A DNA stretch of 64,000 nt from Phocaeicola_A sp036804505 (GTDB taxonomy: Bacteria; Bacteroidota; Bacteroidia; Bacteroidales; Bacteroidaceae): contig DAIRSI010000001.1 in assembly GCA_036804505.1 (NCBI GenBank), forward strand, positions 1 through 64,000, read 5' to 3'. The first letter of the stretch is position 1. Each line of letters starts with the position of its first letter. A program made the translations under genes and the position numbers. Under the pieces are notes generated by a model. It saw only the letters and a program-made list of their open reading frames with translations, was not told where the DNA came from and searched no databases. This document shows, piece by piece, positions 54,461-61,807 of this stretch.

Positions 54461-56626
54461 TTATAAATTCAAGGGATGTATAAACAAAAACCGTGCCCCT
54501 TTTGTGTAAGTTGTATCAAGCGTCACCTCTCCATGCAACAAATCGGCAATGGAACGACAAATATTCAATCCTAGTCCCGTACCTTGTTTAAATTGATCGA
54601 GCTTCTCGAAACGATCGAAAATGCGCTCTGCATTCTCAGGATCAATACCAGTCCCTGTATCTGTTACAGAGAAAATCACTTGAGTGTCGTTAACTTCAAA
54701 TGCCAGCATGATGCTTCCCTTTTCTGTATACTTGCAGGCATTCGTGAGAAAATTAATGAGCAATTGCTGCACACGCAAAGGGTCTGTCTTTATTTCAATA
54801 TCTTTTTCATAAGGTACAAAAATCATTTGTACTCCCTGTGGCACTCTTTCGCGAACTGATGCCAATGCCTTGCGGCAGATAGAAACAACGCTGTCATTCG
54901 AAAGACGAAGTTCATAGTTCCCGCTTTCTAGCTTGGATATATCCAGTATGTCATTGATGAGATTCGTAAGCAAGCTACCGTTATCCTGCACCAACTTGGA
55001 AAATTCTGTTTTTTCATCAGCCCCAAGTTCAATGGAAGGATCACTCAGTACATTCGAAAAACCTACGATGGCATTCAAAGGAGTTCGGATTTCATGACTC
55101 ATGTTCTGAAGAAAAAGAGACTTCATCTTATTGGCATTTTCGGCTTCCCTACGTGCCTTCTCCGCTTCTATTCTAGACTCTTCGGCCTCGTTTCGGGCCT
55201 TGGTAGTACGAAGCACCTCCTTTTGCAGGCGACGCGCTGCACGATGACGTTGAAAGGCATACGTAAACAGACCTAAAGAGATGAGTAACAGAAGCATCGT
55301 GACAGTCCAGTTGAATACTTTCTCAGAATGCGCCTGACGTTGGGCACTGAGTTTTAAGGCTATTTGTTTGTTAGCCTCCGCCCGTTGCCTGTTTACCTCT
55401 GCTTGCTGACGGTCCAAGGCCAAATTTTTGTTATTCAATTCCAACCGCGTATTATTCAAAGCCAGCAAGTTTTTTTCCTTGTCAGCGGCCAGGAGCCGTT
55501 CTTTCGTATTCAATTGTTCCAGCTGCAAACGGGCATTTTTCAAGGACAAGACGTTTTTCTCATTCTCAAGACGTGCATTATCAAATTTTGCAACATTCTT
55601 TGCCAATATTTGCTGCTGTTCTTCATTGATTTGCTTCATTCTGTAATCGTAATACAATACGCTATTACGATAAGCACTGTCAATCTTTCCGCTCGACTCA
55701 AAAATCTTGATTTTTGTCAGATACTTATTCATTGGAGAAAGAGTCTCACAGTATGTCAGAGCCTTGTCGTATTCTTTTTCATGACAATACCATCTGGCAT
55801 AAAAACGATTTTCTTTTTCTTTGGTAAGAAAAGACAATTTGTATTTTTGTTTCCATTTATTGAGGAGTGCAATATACTTCTGGGTTTCTTCAATATTATT
55901 GGTATCAAGATAAAGACTCGCCAGAACAATATAATAAGGACCCTTGAAAGATTCTACAGGAGCATTACCAAGTGCCTGCAGATAATACTGCTTGGCCAGT
56001 TCAAGTTTGTTCATATTCAGATAGCAGTTCCCTATGTAAGAATAAAAGTTGAAGATTTCTTCTTTTTTACCCGTCCTCTCGTAATAATCCAAGCCCTTGA
56101 GTAGTTCCTTCAAGGCCAAATCTCCCTGCCCGTTAAGAGTATAGATATCCGAAAATTTCTTGTAAGAGTTTCCTATCCCATAGGCATTATTCAACCGGAT
56201 AGCTTCTCGTTGGTATTTTTGAATTTCCTGTAAAGCCTCATCCCTCATATCATGGGTAGTATAATAGCTGATAACCCTATTCCATGGTGAAAAAACATAC
56301 TGTTGAAAAGGGGTTTTCACGGCAAAAGATATAATATTGTCCTTTTCTTTAAGAAGATTCTTGATGTCACCGGCAAAGAAATAATAATCTCCTTTGAGAT
56401 TTTTTGCAAGGCACTGTGCTTTTACATCATTCTTCCTTTTTGCCATATTAAATAAGGTATCAGCCATGGCCAAAACCTTCCTGTCTTTAATGGAAACTTC
56501 ACAGCGTTGATAATAGCTGTAAAGGTCATTATCGATTTTGAAAGGGTTGTCTTGTGCTTTCAGCTTTCCCAAGAAAAATCCAAGAATCAGACAAAAAATC
56601 ATTAAGATATGCAGTAGTCTTCTCAT
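54461..56626 (-). CDS. TPR-containing sensor histidine kinase
   Basis: A 721-residue membrane sensor: signal peptide (cut near KA-QDN), a periplasmic TPR region (about 30-330), a coiled coil rich in Asn, Leu, Ala and Glu (about 345-435), a membrane helix at about 440-460 (VTMLLLLISLGLFTYAF), a second coiled coil, then HisKA with H-box NMSHEIRTPLNAIVGF and HATPase with N-box FLTNACKYT, G1 DTGTGID and G2 GTGLGL. No receiver domain or adjoining response regulator is present, so its partner lies elsewhere. Promoter 56649-56678. Confidence 0.94.
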   Translation of the reverse strand: MRRLLHILMIFCLILGFFLGKLKAQDNPFKIDNDLYSYYQRCEVSIKDRKVLAMADTLFNMAKRKNDVKAQCLAKNLKGDYYFFAGDIKNLLKEKDNIISFAVKTPFQQYVFSPWNRVISYYTTHDMRDEALQEIQKYQREAIRLNNAYGIGNSYKKFSDIYTLNGQGDLALKELLKGLDYYERTGKKEEIFNFYSYIGNCYLNMNKLELAKQYYLQALGNAPVESFKGPYYIVLASLYLDTNNIEETQKYIALLNKWKQKYKLSFLTKEKENRFYARWYCHEKEYDKALTYCETLSPMNKYLTKIKIFESSGKIDSAYRNSVLYYDYRMKQINEEQQQILAKNVAKFDNARLENEKNVLSLKNARLQLEQLNTKERLLAADKEKNLLALNNTRLELNNKNLALDRQQAEVNRQRAEANKQIALKLSAQRQAHSEKVFNWTVTMLLLLISLGLFTYAFQRHRAARRLQKEVLRTTKARNEAEESRIEAEKARREAENANKMKSLFLQNMSHEIRTPLNAIVGFSNVLSDPSIELGADEKTEFSKLVQDNGSLLTNLINDILDISKLESGNYELRLSNDSVVSICRKALASVRERVPQGVQMIFVPYEKDIEIKTDPLRVQQLLINFLTNACKYTEKGSIMLAFEVNDTQVIFSVTDTGTGIDPENAERIFDRFEKLDQFKQGTGLGLNICRSIADLLHGEVTLDTTYTKGARFLFIHPLNL

Positions 56627-56648
56627 CTCTCGTCACATTTCATTCTTG

Positions 56649-56678
56649 CAAAAATAGATTTCTTTCTTTGAAAACAAA
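56649..56678 (-). promoter_or_regulatory. promoter of the sensor kinase gene
   Basis: On the - strand TTTG (56675-56678), an 18-base spacer and TATTTTTG (56649-56656). Confidence 0.6.
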
Positions 56679-56715
56679 AATAAAAGCGTATTTTTTTACA
56701 AAATGAAAAAGATGA

Positions 56716-57948
56716 CTATATTTTCTTCATCACACTATTGACCACACGAACAGAAGAAACAAGCTTGTTGGTAGAGGTAAAGACATCCACATTCCACACA
56801 TGTGAGGAGCGACCTTTATGCACAATGGTTCCTACCGCACGCACGGTATCACCCTCATGAGCCGAAGAAATATGATTACCACTCACTTGCATGCCCACAA
56901 CTATTTCATCGGGTTTGCAGAGAATCATGGATCCCAACCCTGCAACAGTTTCTGCAAGTGCCAGCGTAGCCCCTCCATGAAGAATGCCAAAAGGTTGACG
57001 GGTTCGTTCATCGACAGGCATAGTTGCCTCCACCCTATCCTCAGAAGCGTATGTGTACTGAATACCCAAATTACCCATCAAAGCATGGCGAGCTTGTGCA
57101 TTAAGTTGGTCAAGAGGTATCTTGGTAGAGCGGATTTCTTCTATAACGATTTTTTCAACAGCCTGTGCTACCCCGTCTTCGTCAGATGATGCAGTGACAT
57201 AATCGGCACACACTTTTACGGAATCTTGTGAATGTCCCATGGCTATGCCAAGTCCTGCCATTTGTATCATAGTAACATCGCAAGCACCGTCGCCTATGGC
57301 TATCACTTCCTCTCGTTTCATGCCGAGATGTTCGAGCAAAACTCCCAAAGTATTAGCTTTGTCAATGCCGCAAGGAACCACTTCAAGAAAATAAGGCTCA
57401 GAACGGAAAACATCGAGATTACCGTTCAATCTTTTCTTCCAGTGGTCCTCAAGACCTTTCAGAGCCTCCTCATTATCACTCACAAGCATACATTTGCATG
57501 GAGCGAAATCGATACCTATGGAAAACTCTTCTTCTGCAATAATCCGCAAGCCGTTCAGTTCTGCTTCCGCTTTTACATGCACATTTTCCGGACTGTCGGT
57601 AAGGAGTGTATCATTATGATAAGTGAATATGGCAAAACCGTTCTTGCGTGCTTTCTTTTCCAGATAAGGAATCATTTCGGGATTGATTCTGCGCTCAAAA
57701 AGCAAGCCTCCATCCTTCATATCGATGAGTTTGCAGCCATTATGGCAAAGGATGAAACCTCCGTAATTCTGAAGTTCAAGGGCTTTGGCCAAAGGCAAAA
57801 GGCCATTGGTAGGCCTACCCGAAGCCAGCACAATGCGAAGACCCATCTGCTGAGCCTTGAGCAAGGCTGCAAGATTGCGTTTGCTGATTTCGTTGTTGCT
57901 GTTTAATAATGTTCCGTCAACGTCCAGAACCAATAATTTGTATTTCAT
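56716..57948 (-). CDS. Cof-type HAD phosphatase fused to MenI-like thioesterase
   Basis: About 410 residues in two enzymes. Residues 1 to about 270 are a HAD-IIB (Cof/YidA-type) phosphatase: nucleophile D9 and acid D11 (LDVDGT), SGRP, and GDGACDVTM. Residues about 285-410 are a hotdog thioesterase very like E. coli MenI: EATMPVDERTRQPFGILHGGATLALAET, with H324 and putative catalytic E333. The start at 57948 follows the SD-like GGAGG; the upstream ATG (57975) lies within the -7 element. MenI hydrolyses DHNA-CoA in menaquinone synthesis; whether this domain does so is inference. Confidence 0.93.
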   Translation of the reverse strand: MKYKLLVLDVDGTLLNSNNEISKRNLAALLKAQQMGLRIVLASGRPTNGLLPLAKALELQNYGGFILCHNGCKLIDMKDGGLLFERRINPEMIPYLEKKARKNGFAIFTYHNDTLLTDSPENVHVKAEAELNGLRIIAEEEFSIGIDFAPCKCMLVSDNEEALKGLEDHWKKRLNGNLDVFRSEPYFLEVVPCGIDKANTLGVLLEHLGMKREEVIAIGDGACDVTMIQMAGLGIAMGHSQDSVKVCADYVTASSDEDGVAQAVEKIVIEEIRSTKIPLDQLNAQARHALMGNLGIQYTYASEDRVEATMPVDERTRQPFGILHGGATLALAETVAGLGSMILCKPDEIVVGMQVSGNHISSAHEGDTVRAVGTIVHKGRSSHVWNVDVFTSTNKLVSSVRVVNSVMKKI

Positions 57949-57972
57949 GGTTATCCTCCGTTTGTTTTTTAG

Positions 57973-58001
57973 CAAAGATATGAATTTAGATGAAATACAA
58001 A
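57973..58001 (-). promoter_or_regulatory. promoter of the HAD-thioesterase gene
   Basis: On the - strand TATCTTTG (57973-57980) with TTTG about 17 bases upstream (57998-58001). It overlaps the more distal ATG, so translation starts at 57948. Confidence 0.6.
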
Positions 58002-58027
58002 AACATTTTACCTAAAAATCATCATAT

Positions 58028-59587
58028 TTAACCTGCTTTATTCAAACCATTATCGAGATCTCCTCCACATTCCTTTAAAAGGATACCTTTCAAGTATTCC
58101 ACCTTTTGAGGATTTTGACGGGAAAGGTCTTTGCTTTCTTTCAGATCGACAGGCAGATAAAAGAGCTCCCAACTTTTCGTGGCACGGTAATAACGCAGTT
58201 TCCATCCTTCAGAAGTAACAATTCCGGGCCCCGTATTGGAACCGAATACCACATACTTCTGTGAAGAGAGTTTACGCCCGTAAAGTAAAGATTCCAAATA
58301 GGAAGTCCCGTCTTTCTTCACTCCGAGAGGCACTCGCAGCCAGCTGGCCATCGTCGGCAGAAAATCATAGTTAGACACCAGTTCGCGGCATACTTTTCCG
58401 GAAGGAATGATTCCGGGACCATAAAATACAAGCGGAATGTGAACTCCTCCTTCCAGATTACTTCGTTTCAAGCCTGCCATTCCGGCATTACCATCGAAAA
58501 TATCACCGCCGAGACTACTATAATACTTATCACCGAAATCATCAAACAGATTACCTGTCTGCAGATTCCGATAAGGCTTTTCACAACGTCCCTTTTGGGA
58601 ATAGTAGATTTCATGACCATTATCGGCTGCAAAAACGATGACTGTTCGATCCGCGATACCCAGATTCTGCAGTTCGGAAAGAATCACACCTATATTATTG
58701 TCGAGTAGTTTTACCATGGAAGCATATTCCTTTTCAATGGTAGTGAGATGCGGATTTGCAGCTATTTCAGGATCAATTGCTGGAACAGCCACAGGACCGT
58801 GAGGTAATTGGGTAGGATGAAACAAAAAGAATGGCTTGTCCTTGTGATCACGAAGGAAGTGAATGATTTTCTCTAGAAAAATATCTTGTGAATAAACTTC
58901 CTTTCCTTTGCGATTCCATCTCTCTGCCAATGTGCTATCAGTCTCCTGTTCAATACTTTTACCTCCATTGACTAGAGTGTTTCCACTGATAATGTCTATT
59001 TTCCCATTATCGAAAAGAAAAGGAGGATAATACCCATGACAACGCACATGATCCAAATATCCGTAGTAATAATCCCAACCGTGACGCTTCATTTGAGAAC
59101 GGGTGGCCGTAAAGCCCCATTCCAGTTTGCCAATCTGTGCGGTTACATAACCCGCCTGTTTGAAAACCTGAGGAAGATACATGTCCTGCGGCTTCAAATA
59201 AACATCCTGACTATCCAAATCCCGTTCTGCTTCAACGATTTTTGCAGAATCCTTCGGTTCGTACAAGTATCTGGCGCCAGGAGAGATGTGCCATTTTTCA
59301 CTGCCATGACAGTCATGATAACCGGTAAGCAAGGATGCACGGGCCGGTGCGGAAAGCATACAGCCGTAGGCTCTGTCGAAAGATGTACCCTGACTGACAA
59401 GCCTATCAATATTAGGTGTAGAAAACTGTTTTTGCCCGTAAGCGGAAACCATTCCTTTACCCATATCGTCAGCATAAATAAATATAACATTCGGATGATT
59501 AATCTGATAAGCCTTCATGGAAACCGGAACAGCCAGAAATCCGGTGGCAATGATAAGAGTTTGGCGTGAAGTGAGATAATTTTTCAT
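58028..59587 (-). CDS. sulfatase, S-type
   Basis: About 519 residues from the ATG at 59587; the longer frame start (59656) lies upstream of the -7 element (59612-59619) and would not be transcribed. Signal peptide (ATGFLAVPVSMKA). The alkaline-phosphatase fold shows metal ligands DD at 40-41 (IYADDMGKG) and the activation motif S79-A-P-A-R, in which Ser becomes formylglycine, so an anaerobic maturase (anSME) is needed. It removes sulfate esters from glycans or aryl compounds; the target is not readable. It is divergent from the pullulanase operon. Confidence 0.93.
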   Translation of the reverse strand: MKNYLTSRQTLIIATGFLAVPVSMKAYQINHPNVIFIYADDMGKGMVSAYGQKQFSTPNIDRLVSQGTSFDRAYGCMLSAPARASLLTGYHDCHGSEKWHISPGARYLYEPKDSAKIVEAERDLDSQDVYLKPQDMYLPQVFKQAGYVTAQIGKLEWGFTATRSQMKRHGWDYYYGYLDHVRCHGYYPPFLFDNGKIDIISGNTLVNGGKSIEQETDSTLAERWNRKGKEVYSQDIFLEKIIHFLRDHKDKPFFLFHPTQLPHGPVAVPAIDPEIAANPHLTTIEKEYASMVKLLDNNIGVILSELQNLGIADRTVIVFAADNGHEIYYSQKGRCEKPYRNLQTGNLFDDFGDKYYSSLGGDIFDGNAGMAGLKRSNLEGGVHIPLVFYGPGIIPSGKVCRELVSNYDFLPTMASWLRVPLGVKKDGTSYLESLLYGRKLSSQKYVVFGSNTGPGIVTSEGWKLRYYRATKSWELFYLPVDLKESKDLSRQNPQKVEYLKGILLKECGGDLDNGLNKAG

Positions 59588-59611
59588 TCTATTCAAGGTT
59601 AATGTTCGCAG

Positions 59612-59619
59612 CAAATGTA
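59612..59619 (-). promoter_or_regulatory. -7 element of the sulfatase gene
   Basis: TACATTTG on the - strand, 25 bases upstream of the start at 59587; it rules out the longer frame. Confidence 0.6.
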
Positions 59620-59699
59620 CACTTTTTTCTTTTACGACACACGAGGCTATAGACATTTTTAAGAAATCGCTATAAGCTGATTATGAGAGATTCAGATTT

Positions 59700-59715
59700 T
59701 TGCAAACGTTTGCAA
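59700..59715. promoter_or_regulatory. LacI-type operator palindrome
   Basis: TTGCAAACGTTTGCAA is a perfect 16-bp palindrome with the central CG typical of LacI/GalR-family operators. It lies 54 bases upstream of the pullulanase -7 element and about 81 bases upstream of the sulfatase -7 element, and could control either or both. No LacI-family gene is in the window. Confidence 0.7.
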
Positions 59716-59768
59716 TTAAACAGAAGGGGTTTTTAAGCATTGAAATGAATAACATAATAAAAATAGAA

Positions 59769-59776
59769 TACCTTTG
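59769..59776 (+). promoter_or_regulatory. -7 element of the pullulanase operon
   Basis: TACCTTTG overlaps the first in-frame ATG (59774), so the start is 59810. Confidence 0.6.
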
Positions 59777-59809
59777 CGTGTAGTGAAACTTTGTATACCA
59801 CATAATAGT

Positions 59810-61807
59810 ATGAAAATAAAGCAACTTATGCAAACCGGGATCCTAATGACGGCGTTGAACGGCACGTTCGTACAAGCACAGGAAGTCAACGTGTACAACA
59901 ACATTCCTTCACTCCATGAAAGTTGGGATGAATGCCGATTTACTATGCAAAAGACCGATTTCTCGCTATGGGCTCCCGAAGCATCCAAAGTGAAGCTCAC
60001 GGTATATAATTACGGAAAAGGTAACGAGGTATACATGTCCAAGCTGATGAAGCCAGAGAAAAACGGAATGTGGAAGACTTCCGTAAAAGAAAACATCCAA
60101 AATAAATTCTATACCTTTAATGTTGAAGTCGATGGTAAATGGCTCGGAGAAAACCCGGGAATCAAAGCCTTGGCAGTCAATGTAAACGGCACACGTGGGG
60201 CTATCATCGACCTTGCAGCAACAAATCCCCGAGGATGGGAAAACGATCCGAGACCTGCTTTGAAAAGTTTTGCTGACATAATAATATACGAAATGCACCA
60301 TCGTGACTTTTCCATCAGTGCTTCTTCGGGAATAAATCATAAAGGCAAATTTCTGGCATTGACAGAGACAGGTACTAAAAATTCGGAAGGACGTGCCACG
60401 GGTATTGACCATCTGAAAGAACTAGGTATCACACATGTTCATATTCTTCCTTCATACGATTATGCTTCAATCGATGAGACCCACCTGGAACAAAACAAAT
60501 ACAATTGGGGATATGATCCTTTGAATTACAATGTACCCGACGGTTCATACTCCACCGACCCCTATACACCACAAACCCGTATCCGCGAATTCAAGGAAAT
60601 GGTTCAAGCTTTACACAAAGCGGGAATTCGAGTGGTTCTTGACGTTGTTTACAACCATACATTTAATATCGAAGGGAGTAATTTCCAGCGTACCGCTCCA
60701 GATTATTTCTTCAGGAAACGTCCTGACGGAACTTATGGAAACGGATCTGGATGCAACAATGAAACAGCTTCTGAACGACCCATGATGCGTCGCTTCATGA
60801 TTGAATCCGTACTCTATTGGGCAAAAGAATATCATTTGGACGGCTTTCGATTCGATCTCATGGGTGTACATGATATCGAAACAATGAATGAAATACGCAA
60901 CACCCTTAATAAATTGGATCCTTCCATCTTCATATATGGAGAGGGATGGGCTGCTGAACATCCGCAACTTCCGGATTCACTTCTGGCCATGAAGGCAAAT
61001 ACGCAGAAGATGCCAGGCATTGCAGCTTTCGGTGATGAACTGAGAGATGCCATACGTGGGCCTTTCAATGATGACCACAAGCCTGCTTTTCTGGCAGGAC
61101 TTCCAGGGAATGTCATGAGCATCAAATTTGGCATTGTGGGAGCCATCAGCCATCCGCAAGTAATTAACGACTCGGTGAATTACAGTAAAGCCCCTTGGGC
61201 GTTGCAACCCACACAAGCTATCAGTTATGTGTCCTGTCACGATGACATGTGTCTGGCCGACCGATTGAAAGCATCTCTTCCGGAATCCACCGAAAGGGAA
61301 AGACTGGCTCTTGACAAATTGGCACAAACCATTGTGTTTACTTCTCAGGGAGTACCTTTCATGCTTAGCGGAGAAGAACTCTTCCGCGACAAGAAAGGAG
61401 TGCACAACAGCTTTGAAAGCCCCGACAGCATCAATGCCCTCAACTGGGATAACAAGTCACAGTACAAAGACCTGTTCAGTTATTATAAACAACTCATCGG
61501 CTTACGCAAGGCCCATCCGGCATTCCGCATGGGTAATGCAGAGCAAATCAGACAACATTTGGTTTTTCTGCCGACGGAATCAGACAAGGTCATCGCCTAC
61601 ACTTTGAATAACCATGCCAATGAGGATGAGGCTGAACAAATTGTGGTAATTTTCAATGCCGGCAAGAATAATGCTGCACTAAAGATTGACTCAGGGAACT
61701 ACAAGATTTTATGTGTCAACGGTGAAATAAGCACTGCCGGATTTGGATATATGGAAGGTGGAAATATCACAGTATCCGGCCAGTCGGCATTAATATTATG
61801 TAAATGA
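59810..61807 (+). CDS. pulA: type I pullulanase
   Basis: About 665 residues with a signal peptide (MKIKQLMQTG...TFVQAQ). A CBM48-like module (TDFSLWAPEASKVKLTVYN) precedes a GH13 barrel bearing the type I pullulanase signature YNWGYDP. Catalytic residues: nucleophile D349 (GFRFDLMG), acid/base E378 (IYGEGW), and D478 (SCHDDM). It hydrolyses alpha-1,6 branches of starch, pullulan or glycogen. The start is set by the -7 element and signal peptide. Its stop overlaps the next start by 4 bases, so it is translationally coupled to malQ. Confidence 0.95.
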   Translation: MKIKQLMQTGILMTALNGTFVQAQEVNVYNNIPSLHESWDECRFTMQKTDFSLWAPEASKVKLTVYNYGKGNEVYMSKLMKPEKNGMWKTSVKENIQNKFYTFNVEVDGKWLGENPGIKALAVNVNGTRGAIIDLAATNPRGWENDPRPALKSFADIIIYEMHHRDFSISASSGINHKGKFLALTETGTKNSEGRATGIDHLKELGITHVHILPSYDYASIDETHLEQNKYNWGYDPLNYNVPDGSYSTDPYTPQTRIREFKEMVQALHKAGIRVVLDVVYNHTFNIEGSNFQRTAPDYFFRKRPDGTYGNGSGCNNETASERPMMRRFMIESVLYWAKEYHLDGFRFDLMGVHDIETMNEIRNTLNKLDPSIFIYGEGWAAEHPQLPDSLLAMKANTQKMPGIAAFGDELRDAIRGPFNDDHKPAFLAGLPGNVMSIKFGIVGAISHPQVINDSVNYSKAPWALQPTQAISYVSCHDDMCLADRLKASLPESTERERLALDKLAQTIVFTSQGVPFMLSGEELFRDKKGVHNSFESPDSINALNWDNKSQYKDLFSYYKQLIGLRKAHPAFRMGNAEQIRQHLVFLPTESDKVIAYTLNNHANEDEAEQIVVIFNAGKNNAALKIDSGNYKILCVNGEISTAGFGYMEGGNITVSGQSALILCK

